Assembly (NCBI RefSeq): GCF_016862435.1
Contig: NZ_BOMY01000002.1
Coordinates: forward strand, 1-64,000
Direction: 5' to 3'
Origin: Paractinoplanes tereljensis
Lineage (GTDB): Bacteria; Actinomycetota; Actinomycetes; Mycobacteriales; Micromonosporaceae
DNA: 64,000 nucleotides
The notes beneath the pieces are model-generated. The model did not search any database. It was not told the origin of the DNA and was given only the letters and a program-made list of their open reading frames with translations. Every line of letters starts with the position of its first letter. The first letter of the stretch is position 1. Positions 52,515 to 60,774 of the stretch are shown piece after piece. The position numbers and the translations under genes are program-made.

Positions 52515-53417
52515 TCACTCCGTCCCGTCCCGGCCGGTCAGCCGGACGAACGCGTCGTCCAGGCTGGCCTGCTCGATCCGCAGGTCGTTGGCGATGATCT
52601 GGTGGGTGGCGAGCACCGAGGTGACCGCGTGCAGCAGGTTGCCGGTGCCGACGACCTCCAGCTGACTGCCGTGGTGGCGCACCTCGCGCACCTCGGTGAG
52701 CTTGGTGAGAAGCGCGTCGTCGAACGGTTGCGACGGGCGGAACCGGATGGTCTGCTCGACCGCGATCCCGGCGACCAGGCCGGCCGGGGTGTCGAGGGCG
52801 ACGACCTGGCCGCGGTCGATCACGGCGATCCGGTCGCAGAGCCGCTCGGCCTCCTCCATGAAGTGGGTGACCAGCACGATCGTCACGCCGGTGTCGCGGA
52901 TCGACTCGATCAGGGCCCAGGTGTCCCGGCGTGCCTGCGGGTCGAGGCCGGTGGTCAGCTCGTCGAGGATGGCGATCTTCGGGTTGCCGATCAGTGCCAG
53001 CGCGATCGAGAGCCGCTGCTTCTGGCCGCCGGAGAGCTTGCCGTACCGGGTGCCGAGCTTCTCGGTCAGGCCGAGCTCGCGGGCCAGCGCCCGCCAGTCG
53101 GCCGGGTCCGGATAGAAGGTGCGGTAGAGCTCGAGTGCCTCCTGGACGCTGAGCTTCTCGGGCAGCTGCGACTCCTGGAGCTGGACGCCGACGAGCCGGC
53201 GCAGCTCGGGGTCGCGCGCCTCGCGGCCGAGCACGCTGATCGTGCCGCCGTCGGGGGTGCGCAGACCGGCCACGCACTCGACCGTGGTGGTCTTGCCGGC
53301 ACCGTTCGGGCCGAGGATGCCGAAGATCTCGCCACGCTCGACGGCGAACGAGACGTCTCGTACCGCGACCGTGTCCCCGTATTGCTTCCGCAGATGATTG
53401 ACCTCGATGACTGGCAT
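52515..53417 (-). CDS. ABC exporter ATP-binding protein (DrrA-like)
   Basis: 300 residues. Walker A GILGPNGAGKTTTVE, signature LSGGQKQRLS, Walker B IAILDELTTGLDP (Leu where Pro is usual), His switch VTHFMEEAERLCD. The C-terminal 80 residues form the DrrA-type extra domain. First gene of the four-gene ATPase-permease-kinase-regulator operon, a resistance-type arrangement. Confidence 0.94.
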   Translation of the reverse strand: MPVIEVNHLRKQYGDTVAVRDVSFAVERGEIFGILGPNGAGKTTTVECVAGLRTPDGGTISVLGREARDPELRRLVGVQLQESQLPEKLSVQEALELYRTFYPDPADWRALARELGLTEKLGTRYGKLSGGQKQRLSIALALIGNPKIAILDELTTGLDPQARRDTWALIESIRDTGVTIVLVTHFMEEAERLCDRIAVIDRGQVVALDTPAGLVAGIAVEQTIRFRPSQPFDDALLTKLTEVREVRHHGSQLEVVGTGNLLHAVTSVLATHQIIANDLRIEQASLDDAFVRLTGRDGTE

Positions 53418-53498
53418 GCATCGAGCTTCACAGTTGCCGGACCGCGGCGAATCGACCGGCGAGCGAGCCTTCCGATCAACCAGTTGGTGGATGCCGGG

Positions 53499-54707
53499 CT
53501 ACGCCATGGCCTCGTTCGCGTCGGTCGCGTCGGGGGTGCCGCCGCGGCGCAGCCCGGCGACGGCCGAGTAGACCGAGCCGACCTGGGAGGCCACCCGCCG
53601 CCACGAGTACGCCTGGCGGGCCCGGTCGAGGGCAGCCGTCGCGTACGCGAACCGGCGCACCTTGTCGTTGACCAACCGGCGCAGCGCCCCACCGAGGGCC
53701 CGGGGGTCACGGGCCGGCACCAGGTCACCGGTGAGCCCGTCGACCACGGCCTCGTTGAGCCCGCACACCGCGGTGCCGACGATCGGCACCCCGCAGGCCA
53801 TCGCTTCGAGCGCCGACGATTCCAGGTCGTCCTGCCAGTGCGCGGCCACCAGCACGTCGGCCGAGCGGTACCAGCTCGGCATGTCGGCCGCCGGCACCCG
53901 GCCGACCAGCCGGAACCGGTCGGCGACGTGCAGTTTCTCGGCGAGCGCGCGCAGCTTGCGGGCACCGGGGTCGGCGGGCAGCGCGTCGGCGGCCGGGCCA
54001 CCGACCACCACCACCTCGGCGTCCGGCACCCAGCGCATGGCCTCGATGACGTCGCCGAAGCCCTTGCGCTCGACCAGCCGGCCGACCGAGAGAATGCGGG
54101 GGCGGGCCGAGTCACGTTCGACGGCCGGGCCCTCGGGGGTGAAGCGTTCGCTGTCGACTCCGGCCGGGACCACGGTGAGCTGGGCCCGGGGAACGCCGAT
54201 GCGCACGAGTCCGCGTACTTCGTCCTGGGTCTGCACGACCACCCGGTCGACCGCCCGGCCGAGCGCCCGTTCGTAGCCGGCCCGGGACGGTTTTCCGTCC
54301 GCCGCCGGCAACGCCTCGCCCAGTTCGTGGAAGGACTGCACCACCGGGACGCCGACCTGGCGGGCCGCGGTGACCGCGGCCAGGCCGCTGGTCCAGAAGT
54401 GGGCGTGGACCACCTCGGGGGTCCAGCCGCCGTTGCGCCACTTGTCCTCGAGCCAGCGGGCGAACTCCCCCATGTAGGGCAGGAGGAGGTCGGGCGGGAC
54501 GACGTGGGTGGGGCCGGCCGGCACGTGCACGACCCGGATGCCGCCCGGCGTGGTGATCTCGTCGGCCACCACCGGGTCGTCGCGGCGGGTGTAGACGCGC
54601 ACCTCGTGACCCTGCTCAGCCAGGGCGAGCGACAGGTCGGCGACGTGGGTCTGCTGGCCGCCGTCGCCCAAGGGGCTGGCGTGCTCGGAAATCATCGCGA
54701 TGCGCAC
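53499..54707 (-). CDS. GT4-family glycosyltransferase
   Basis: 402 residues. N-terminal loop MISEHASPLGDGGQQTHVADL and C-terminal SVGRLVERKGFGDVIEAM, VGGPAADALP and E-x7-E in ESSALEAMACGVPIVG define a retaining GT-B enzyme. The donor and acceptor are not clear; homologues make polysaccharide or glycolipid. Monocistronic in appearance, divergent from the SRPBCC gene with 191 bases between; nothing recognisable was seen in that gap. Confidence 0.88.
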   Translation of the reverse strand: MRIAMISEHASPLGDGGQQTHVADLSLALAEQGHEVRVYTRRDDPVVADEITTPGGIRVVHVPAGPTHVVPPDLLLPYMGEFARWLEDKWRNGGWTPEVVHAHFWTSGLAAVTAARQVGVPVVQSFHELGEALPAADGKPSRAGYERALGRAVDRVVVQTQDEVRGLVRIGVPRAQLTVVPAGVDSERFTPEGPAVERDSARPRILSVGRLVERKGFGDVIEAMRWVPDAEVVVVGGPAADALPADPGARKLRALAEKLHVADRFRLVGRVPAADMPSWYRSADVLVAAHWQDDLESSALEAMACGVPIVGTAVCGLNEAVVDGLTGDLVPARDPRALGGALRRLVNDKVRRFAYATAALDRARQAYSWRRVASQVGSVYSAVAGLRRGGTPDATDANEAMA

Positions 54708-54898
54708 GTGGTCCCTCCGGTCGGGCTGCGGTAACGCGGTGCAGTTGCCCTTAGCCCAAATCCGTAAACATCAGCCGCCTCCTACCCTAGAACACCGCGA
54801 TGAGCTGCGGAGATCACATTCATCGACGCTCGCCTCGTTTAGCACTCCATCACCCGGGCACGTCTTGAACAACACCACAGCAAGGAAGGGATGCACCC

Positions 54899-55363
54899 AT
54901 GAGTACCGTGACCGAGTCCGTCGACGTCGACGTACCTGTGCGTACCGCGTACAACCAGTGGACCCAGTTCGAGGAGTTCCCCCGGTTCATGGACGGCGTC
55001 CAGGAGATCCGCCAGCTGGACGAGACCCACCTGCACTGGAAGACCGAGATCGCCGGCGTGAAGCGCGAGTTCAACGCCGAGATCACCGAACAACTCCCGG
55101 ACGAGCGGGTGGCCTGGAAGGCGACCGACGGCGAGAAGCAGGCCGGCGTGGTGACCTTCCACCGCCTCGACGACACCCACACCCGGCTCACCGTCCAGAT
55201 GGACTTCGAGCCGGACGGCATCGTCGAGAAGACCGGCGCCGCGCTCGGCGTCGTCGATCACCGGGTCAAGGGCGACCTGCGTCGCTTCAAGGAGTTCATC
55301 GAGGACCGCGACGGCACCGAGACCGGCGAGTGGCGCGGCCAGGTCGACCGCCCGGGCATCTGA
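54899..55363 (+). CDS. SRPBCC-family (cyclase/dehydrase-like) protein
   Basis: 154 residues, START/SRPBCC fold: SVDVDVPVRTAYNQWTQFEEFPRFMDGVQEIRQLDETHLHW, then ADGEKQ-like strand and a C-terminal helix (GDLRRFKEFIEDRDG). Proteins of this kind bind hydrophobic ligands; a stress-response role is seen in some actinomycetes. AAGGAAGGG precedes the ATG. Confidence 0.88.
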   Translation: MSTVTESVDVDVPVRTAYNQWTQFEEFPRFMDGVQEIRQLDETHLHWKTEIAGVKREFNAEITEQLPDERVAWKATDGEKQAGVVTFHRLDDTHTRLTVQMDFEPDGIVEKTGAALGVVDHRVKGDLRRFKEFIEDRDGTETGEWRGQVDRPGI

Positions 55364-55401
55364 CGGGGTTGATCGCCGGCCGGCCGGGGTAGCTTGACGC
55401 C

Positions 55402-55581
55402 ATGACGCATCCGACAGACGACGGCGTGTGGCGCGACGAGCAGAAACTCCCGCTCAGCGAGCTGGACCAGGCGATGGCCACGTGGGACACCGACGGCCAG
55501 AACGACCCGTCGGACAACGAAACCGGCGCGGAGCCGACCGACGACGAGCCGAGCACGACCGGCCACACCGGTCCGAACTAA
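55402..55581 (+). CDS. 59-residue acidic, probably disordered protein
   Basis: ATG at 55402. Product MTHPTDDGVWRDEQKLPLSE continues with mostly Asp, Glu, Thr, Gly and Pro. No ribosome binding site is clear. Codons are GC-biased as in real genes, and it sits 38 bases after the SRPBCC gene and before a strong hairpin, so it may be its operon partner. No family recognised. Confidence 0.5.
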   Translation: MTHPTDDGVWRDEQKLPLSELDQAMATWDTDGQNDPSDNETGAEPTDDEPSTTGHTGPN

Positions 55582-55645
55582 TCAAAATAGAATAATACGG
55601 GCATCGAACACGGTCCCGTAGCTACAGCGAGATCTGACTGCCACA

Positions 55646-55684
55646 CCGGCCGATCACCGGGCTTCCGGCCCGGTGGTCGGCCGG
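55646..55684. terminator. Strong hairpin between convergent genes
   Basis: CCGGCCGATCACCGGGC pairs with GCCCGGTGGTCGGCCGG (one wobble) around a 5-base loop. It lies between the gene ending at 55581 and the dioxygenase ending at 55692. No T run follows, so terminator activity in both directions is likely but not certain. Confidence 0.65.
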
Positions 55685-55691
55685 GCTCAGA

Positions 55692-56570
55692 TCAGCCCAC
55701 GGTCTGGAACGACCGCTTGGCGAAGCCCATCATGTAACCCTCGATGGCCGTCCGCACCGGCGCCGACGGGTCGGTGGCCGCACCCAGCGTCACGAACAGC
55801 GGCAGGTAATGATCGGGCGTAGGGTGCGCGAACGGCATGCCGGGCGCCCGCTGATAACCGGCGAGCGCGTCCACGTCACCGCGACTGAGCGCATCGGCCA
55901 CCCACGCGTCGAAGTCGGAGGACCAGCCCGGGACCACCCCGTGCAGCATGTCCCGGGTGACGAACGGCAGCCCGTGCGTCATGAACCCCGACCCGATCAC
56001 CAGCACGCCCTCCTCGCGCAGCGAGCGCAGCCGCGAGCCCAGGGCCAGCAGCCGATCGGGGTCGTGGGTGGGCATGCTCAGCTGCAGCACCGGCACGTCA
56101 CCCAGCGGGTACATCGCCATCAGCGGAACCCAGGCACCGTGATCGAGCCCGCGCCGCGGATGCTGGTGAACCGGCTCGGTGTCGGGCATGGCCGCGGCCA
56201 CCCGGCGAGCCAGATTTTCTGCGCCCGGGGTGTCGTAGGTCATCGAGTAGTAGCGCGGGTGGAAGCCACCGAAGTCGTAGACCAGCGGGGTGTGCGCCGC
56301 GGCCGACGACAGCATCAGCGGCGCGCTCTCCCAGTGCGCCGACACGATCAGGATGCCGGCCGGCTTGGGCAGCGACTGCGCCCAGCCGAACAGCTGGCGC
56401 AGCCACGGGCCGTCGTCGAACAGCGGCGGCGCGCCGTGACTGAGATAGAGCGCCGGCATCGGCCCGTCGGCGGGCGTCCACGGCCGTTGCGCGCGAGCCG
56501 CCGGCAGCGCCTCGACCAGGAACTCGTCGTAGGCGCCGGCCGGGATCGCCGGGTTGAAGAGGTCACTCAT
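55692..56570 (-). CDS. LigB-type extradiol dioxygenase (4,5-DOPA dioxygenase-like)
   Basis: 292 residues. Fe/Zn-binding His in LYLSHGAPPLFDDG, SAHWESAPLML, RGLDHGAWVPLM, and active-site Tyr/His in the C-terminal part (THGLPFVTRDML). Members open catechol or DOPA rings; the true substrate here is unknown. Its start overlaps the MarR stop (ATGA), so it is probably controlled by that repressor. Confidence 0.9.
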   Translation of the reverse strand: MSDLFNPAIPAGAYDEFLVEALPAARAQRPWTPADGPMPALYLSHGAPPLFDDGPWLRQLFGWAQSLPKPAGILIVSAHWESAPLMLSSAAAHTPLVYDFGGFHPRYYSMTYDTPGAENLARRVAAAMPDTEPVHQHPRRGLDHGAWVPLMAMYPLGDVPVLQLSMPTHDPDRLLALGSRLRSLREEGVLVIGSGFMTHGLPFVTRDMLHGVVPGWSSDFDAWVADALSRGDVDALAGYQRAPGMPFAHPTPDHYLPLFVTLGAATDPSAPVRTAIEGYMMGFAKRSFQTVG

Positions 56571-57067
56571 GAGTCGGCCTTCCGGGAGGGGCAGGGTTCG
56601 CTGGGGGCGATCACCCGCATGATGCGGCGGCCGGCCTCGCCGAGCTGCCGCTGCTGTGCCTTGGTCAGCGGGTCGAACACGAACTGGCGGACGGCCTCGA
56701 CGTGGCCGGGTGCGGTCGCGACGACCTTGTCCCAGCCCTCGTCGGTGAGGATCGCGAGGGTGTACCGCCCGTCGGCCGGGTCGGGGGTGCGCCGCACCCA
56801 GCCACGCTTCTCGAGCCGGGACACGACCTGGGACAACCGTGGCAGCGAACCCTCGGCGACCGCGGCCAGCTCACTCATCCGCATCGTGTGCTCGGGCTGC
56901 ATCGACAGGCCGGACATCACCAGATATTCGAAGTGGGTGACCCCGGCGTCGCGCTGCAACTGGGCGTCCAGCGCACCGGGCAACCGCATCAGGACGCCGG
57001 CCAGAGCCATCCAGGTCTCCTGCTCATCGGCGTCCAGCCAGCGCGGTTCGCTCTCCATGCCGCCCAT
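56567..57067 (-). CDS. MarR-family repressor
   Basis: 166 residues. Winged-helix core: TMRMSELAAVAEGSLPRLSQVVSRLEKRGWVRRTPDPADGRYTLAILTDEG, with the Arg/Asp wing. Probably responds to a phenolic compound and represses the dioxygenase operon and the divergent DoxX gene. ATG 57067 or the in-frame ATG at 57058. Confidence 0.93.
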   Translation of the reverse strand: MGGMESEPRWLDADEQETWMALAGVLMRLPGALDAQLQRDAGVTHFEYLVMSGLSMQPEHTMRMSELAAVAEGSLPRLSQVVSRLEKRGWVRRTPDPADGRYTLAILTDEGWDKVVATAPGHVEAVRQFVFDPLTKAQQRQLGEAGRRIMRVIAPSEPCPSRKADS

Positions 57068-57083
57068 ATTAGCTTAATGCTTG

Positions 57084-57098
57084 AAGTGCCAATCACTT
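57084..57098. promoter_or_regulatory. MarR operator candidate
   Basis: AAGTG-N5-CACTT is an exact inverted repeat 17 bases upstream of the MarR start, in the divergent region before DoxX. On the minus strand TTGGCA followed by a TAATAT-like -10 overlaps it. Short, so moderate confidence. Confidence 0.5.
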
Positions 57099-57156
57099 GC
57101 GCCGTGAAGTCATAGTCGCGTACGTTGCGCTTCACTCATTAAGTCATGGAGGACCC

Positions 57157-57531
57157 GTGAATGTCGTTTTGTGGATCATCGCCGGGCTGCTCGCCCTGGC
57201 CTTCCTGGCCGCCGGCGCGATGAAGCTGCTTCAGCCCAAGCCGAAACTGATCGAAGCCGGGATGGGCTGGGCCGCCGACACCAGCGACGGCACGGTCAAG
57301 CTGATCGGCGCGGCCGAGGTGCTCGCCGCGATCGGGCTGATCCTGCCGGCCGCGCTCGACATCGCCCCGATCCTGGTGCCGCTGGCCGCGCTCGGCCTGG
57401 TCATCATCATGATCGGCGCGATCGTGGTGCACGTGCGCCGCAAGGAGAACCCGATGGCGGCGGCCAACGTGGTGCTGCTGATCCTGGCGGCCGTGGTCGC
57501 CTGGGGACGGTTCGGTCCCTACTCCTTCTGA
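57157..57531 (+). CDS. DoxX-family membrane protein
   Basis: 124 residues from a GTG four bases after GGAGG. Four membrane helices (WIIAGLLALAFLAAGAMKLL, KLIGAAEVLAAIGLILPAAL, LVPLAALGLVIIMIGAIVV, VVLLILAAVVAWGRF). DoxX proteins accompany oxidoreductases; here the divergent partner is MarR and LigB dioxygenase, so co-regulation is plausible. Confidence 0.88.
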   Translation: MNVVLWIIAGLLALAFLAAGAMKLLQPKPKLIEAGMGWAADTSDGTVKLIGAAEVLAAIGLILPAALDIAPILVPLAALGLVIIMIGAIVVHVRRKENPMAAANVVLLILAAVVAWGRFGPYSF

Positions 57532-58214
57532 CGCGTGCGCAGGGTCAGGGTGCCGATCGCCGCGAGCGCCCTGATCGCGTACCGTCCGGAAGCCGCCGGC
57601 CGGCCCAGGGTCTGCCAGACCGTCCCCGGCGGGGAGGCCGGCCCGCCGGGCCAGGCCCCGGCGCCCTGATCGAGTTGCACCCGCAGCGGGGTGCCCGCCT
57701 CGGCCGTCACCACCGCGCTGCCCACTCCCCCGCCCAGCGTGATCGGCACCGGCCCGTCCGCGGCCGGCAGGTTCAGCTCGACCAGGCCGGAAGCGCCCAG
57801 GTCGAGCCGGGAGATCCGGCCCCGGCGCAGGTCCAGCTGCTGCTCACCGGCGCCGGCCGGGAGGCTGATCTGCCAGCGCACCTCCCGGTTCAGCACGATG
57901 TGCACCTCGTCCGGGCCATCACCCCCGGCCGGCCGCAGCGACACCCCGACCCGGCCGTTCGCACTGGAGACCTGCGGAGTGAGGCCGGAATCGGCCGGCG
58001 TGCTGATCCGGTACAGCAGGCCGGGCAGCGTCGCCAGCACCACCCGCACCCGGGACGCCGCGTCCCGGACGGTCAGATAGCCGCCGGTCCGGCCTAGCAG
58101 AGCCCCGGCCACGACATGCTCCGACGCCGGCGCGGGCGGCACCGGCTCGGGTTTCCGGTTCAGGCATCCGGACACGGCGCTGAGCAGCGACAATGCGACG
58201 ATGAGGCGAATCAT
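57519..58214 (-). CDS. Lipoprotein with beta-rich repeated domain
   Basis: 231 residues. Signal MIRLIVALSLLSAVSGC gives a lipid anchor Cys. The mature part is Gly/Asp-rich with regular short strands (RVGVSLRPAGGDG, VELNLPAADGPVPITLGGG). No family recognised. Its end overlaps DoxX by 13 bases in convergent orientation. The first codon lies within the next gene's upstream frame. Confidence 0.72.
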   Translation of the reverse strand: MIRLIVALSLLSAVSGCLNRKPEPVPPAPASEHVVAGALLGRTGGYLTVRDAASRVRVVLATLPGLLYRISTPADSGLTPQVSSANGRVGVSLRPAGGDGPDEVHIVLNREVRWQISLPAGAGEQQLDLRRGRISRLDLGASGLVELNLPAADGPVPITLGGGVGSAVVTAEAGTPLRVQLDQGAGAWPGGPASPPGTVWQTLGRPAASGRYAIRALAAIGTLTLRTRQKE

Positions 58215-58311
58215 TGAGCCGCATGGACGCAAGGCAAGGGGCACCATCGGACAACGGAGAATCGGCCGAACGGGTGACGGCGATCTGCCCCGATCGAGAC
58301 AAACTTTCCGA

Positions 58312-58518
58312 ATGCGATCTGCCGGATTCCTGTCTGAACGTCAGCGCCGTCTCGCTTGGGTCGGCTTCATGCTGGCCGCCTTCCAGGCGCCCCTGGCCGC
58401 CAAGTTCGTCGAGGACGCGTCCTGGCTCTTCGCCGTCGTGGTCGCCATGGTGGTCGCCACCGTGATCCTCGCCGACGACGCCCAGCGCCGCCGCCCCGAG
58501 GCCGTCGAGGAGAACTAG
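58312..58518 (+). CDS. Small two-helix membrane protein
   Basis: 68 residues. MRSAGFLSERQRRLAW leads into two hydrophobic helices (VGFMLAAFQAPLAAKFVE and ASWLFAVVVAMVVATVILAD) and an Arg/Glu tail. ATG after TTCCGA; weak ribosome binding site. Function unknown. A longer frame from 58201 overlaps the lipoprotein start and is not favoured. Confidence 0.6.
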   Translation: MRSAGFLSERQRRLAWVGFMLAAFQAPLAAKFVEDASWLFAVVVAMVVATVILADDAQRRRPEAVEEN

Positions 58519-58601
58519 CCGGTCCCGCCCGGGAAATCCTCAACCAAGCTGCACCGTTGGGGAGAACCGTTAACTACCCCGGGCTCCGTAACTTTTCCCT
58601 C

Positions 58602-58958
58602 ATGAATGGCCTGTTCAGCGGCGCCGCCGCCCGTGCTGCCCTCCGTTCCGCCAACGCTTGCCTCGCCGAGCTCCACGAGACCGTGGGAGTCAGCGGCCTT
58701 GCCGCCGCCGACACCAACCCCGGTCTGATGGCAGTCGTCGACCAGCACGCCGCCGGCGTCCGCGACAGCCTCTCGGCGGACACCCGCCCGCTGACCGCGG
58801 TGCTGCTGGCCGCGTACGCCGAGGGCGTACGCGACGCCGCCTTCACGCACGGCTGGCGCCCGCCGGTCGGCCCGCTCGACTGGGCGGACAACGACTGGGT
58901 CATGCAGCGCCTGCTGGCGGTCTGCTCCCTTGCCCGCACGCTGCCGACCGCCAACTGA
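58602..58958 (+). CDS. Small actinobacterial protein, possibly DUF6401 family
   Basis: 118 residues: ARAALRSANACLAELHETVG, then GLMAVVDQHAAGVRDSLSAD, and AYAEGVRDAAFTHGWRPPVGPLDW. Soluble, helical. The ALDQHAA/VRD and HGWRPP pattern recalls small proteins annotated in actinomycete secondary-metabolite regions (DUF6401), recognised from memory only. ATG 58602, weak ribosome binding site. Confidence 0.65.
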   Translation: MNGLFSGAAARAALRSANACLAELHETVGVSGLAAADTNPGLMAVVDQHAAGVRDSLSADTRPLTAVLLAAYAEGVRDAAFTHGWRPPVGPLDWADNDWVMQRLLAVCSLARTLPTAN

Positions 58959-58993
58959 CCTAACCACAACCGCTACAGGCTTGCCGTCACACC

Positions 58994-59027
58994 GGGGCCG
59001 GCGCCAGGGAAACCTGGCGCCGGCCCC
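58994..59027. terminator. Bidirectional hairpin terminator
   Basis: GGGGCCGGCGCCAGG pairs with CCTGGCGCCGGCCCC around GAAA, 15 perfect base pairs. Placed between the plus-strand gene ending at 58958 and the minus-strand gene ending at 59032; T-poor, so possibly Rho-assisted. Confidence 0.8.
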
Positions 59028-59031
59028 TCTC

Positions 59032-60231
59032 CTATTTCCGGCCCTTGCCGGGAGGCTCTTCGCCGGGCGTCTCGTCCGGCGGCGGGATCACCTGGGTCGA
59101 GTCGCTGCTGATCACGGTGGTGCTGTCCGGATCGTCGTCGTCCCGGTCGAACCCGGGCACCGGGTGCGGCCGCCCCTGCCGCGGCGGCGGAATCACCTGG
59201 GTCTCCTCCGCCACCGGAGTCCCGGCCGGGTCCGAGACCACCTGCGTCTCCGCGATGTCCGACACCACCTGGGTCTCCGCGGCGGGGTCACTGACCACCT
59301 GGGTTGTCTCGGCCCGCCGGGCGACCTCGTGCCGGCGCGCCTCGTCGGCCCGCCGGCGTTCCTCCGCGAGCCGGGTCTCCTCGGCCTGCCACGCCTCCTG
59401 CGCCGACCGGGTCTCCTCGGCCCGGCGCCGCTCGTCGGCCTCGCGGATGTCCTGCTCGCGGGCCTGTTCGACGCGGCGCAACTCCTCGGCCCGGTGGGCC
59501 TCGGCGACCCGCGCCTCTTCCGCCACCCGGCGCTCCTCCGCGTACGCCTTGGCGTGCTCGCGGATCACCGCCGACTCGGCGCCGGCCCGTTCCAGCCAGG
59601 TCTCCCAGCGCTGCTGCATCGGCCGGATCAACCCACCGCCGACGCCCACGATCACCACGCCGGCGACCGTCGCCAGCACCGCGATGAGCAGCGGCTGGGT
59701 CACCGAGGTCGCGATCCGCACCTGGTCCAGGGCAGCGATCACGCCGAGCGCGACGATCACCACCGACACCACCCGGGCGATCAGCCGCCCGTACGCGAGC
59801 CCGCCCAGCGCACTGACGATCAGGTCGTGCACGGCCCCCGCGATCGCCGCGGCCACCACCACGATCACGATCGCCACGAACGCCCGCGGCAGCCACCCGA
59901 TCAGGGCGGTGAGCAGGTCACTGACCGGATTGGGGCCCCAGATCCCGAATGCGAGTTGAAGCGCGAACAGCAGCACCGCGTAGAAGACGATCTTCGCGCA
60001 GAGGTCGGTGGCGCTGATCCCGCCGCCCGCGAGGGCCCGGCCGACCGCACCGCGCGACACCGCCCGGTCGAAACCGGCCTTGCGCAGCCCCTTGGCCACC
60101 ACGGTCCGCAACACCCGCGCCACGACGTAGCCGACCACCAGGATCACGACAAAGGCCAGCGCGGCAGGCAGGAACAACAGCACCGATCGCCACATGTCGC
60201 TGAGCCCCTGGCCCAGCCCGTTCCCGGTCAT
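59032..60231 (-). CDS. TM-helix (MS channel type) protein with repeated TQV motif tail
   Basis: 399 residues. Five or more membrane helices with the Conserved TM helix pattern (LLTALIGWLPRAFVAIVIVV and LLIAVLATVAGVVIVGVGGG), then a long Glu/Arg/Ala coiled-coil region and an acidic tail. The tail repeats TQVVSDP three times and TQVIPPP twice, with TTVISSD between. Ser/Thr-kinase substrates in actinobacteria often carry Thr-Gln-Val-type sites bound by FHA domains, so regulated phosphorylation is possible. Channel function by fold only. Confidence 0.82.
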   Translation of the reverse strand: MTGNGLGQGLSDMWRSVLLFLPAALAFVVILVVGYVVARVLRTVVAKGLRKAGFDRAVSRGAVGRALAGGGISATDLCAKIVFYAVLLFALQLAFGIWGPNPVSDLLTALIGWLPRAFVAIVIVVVAAAIAGAVHDLIVSALGGLAYGRLIARVVSVVIVALGVIAALDQVRIATSVTQPLLIAVLATVAGVVIVGVGGGLIRPMQQRWETWLERAGAESAVIREHAKAYAEERRVAEEARVAEAHRAEELRRVEQAREQDIREADERRRAEETRSAQEAWQAEETRLAEERRRADEARRHEVARRAETTQVVSDPAAETQVVSDIAETQVVSDPAGTPVAEETQVIPPPRQGRPHPVPGFDRDDDDPDSTTVISSDSTQVIPPPDETPGEEPPGKGRK

Positions 60232-60340
60232 CACACACTCCCATGGTTTCCGGCAGGCCGGCGTCCGCCAGCACTGCGACCATAGGACGAAACGAACGAT
60301 TCCGCCCGACGAGGCACTACGTCCTCCGGACGGTTGCGGT

Positions 60341-60628
60341 TCAGCGCGCCGGGGACGCCTTGATCGGGTCCAGGCCGGGGACCGGGCGGTTGCGGGGAGC
60401 GGGGAGCGCACCGGGTTCGGCGGTGGGCCGGGTGCTCGGGGAGACCGCCGGGGCGGTCGCCGGATCGGCGGTCCGGTGGATCGCGGCGTAGCCGGCACCA
60501 CCGGCGATGACCATGGCCACTCCCGCCAGGGCGGCCATCGCGACCCGCCGCCGGCGACGGCCGCGCGGGGTCACCTGCTCGTAATGGCGGGGCGCGGACA
60601 GGTCGATCAAGAATTCCGCGTCGGTCAC
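60341..60628 (-). CDS. Small membrane-anchored protein
   Basis: 95 residues from a GTG after AAGG. TDAEFLIDLSAPRHYEQV and a basic patch (RGRRRRRV) precede one membrane helix (AMAALAGVAMVIAGGAGYAAI), followed by a Pro/Ala/Thr-rich exterior tail ending IKASPAR. No family recognised; positive-inside rule puts the N-terminus in the cytosol. Confidence 0.65.
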   Translation of the reverse strand: MTDAEFLIDLSAPRHYEQVTPRGRRRRRVAMAALAGVAMVIAGGAGYAAIHRTADPATAPAVSPSTRPTAEPGALPAPRNRPVPGLDPIKASPAR

Positions 60629-60774
60629 GGCGGCGACCTTACGTGAGAGAAACATACGTTTGCCAAGCTCAGCCCGTGCCTGACCGAGATCCGGGGCTGC
60701 CCGTCCCGTCAACAATCGGACGGTCGGCCGGTGGGGCATCGTCCGAATGGCCGAGTCGGGCTACCCTTTTGAGC

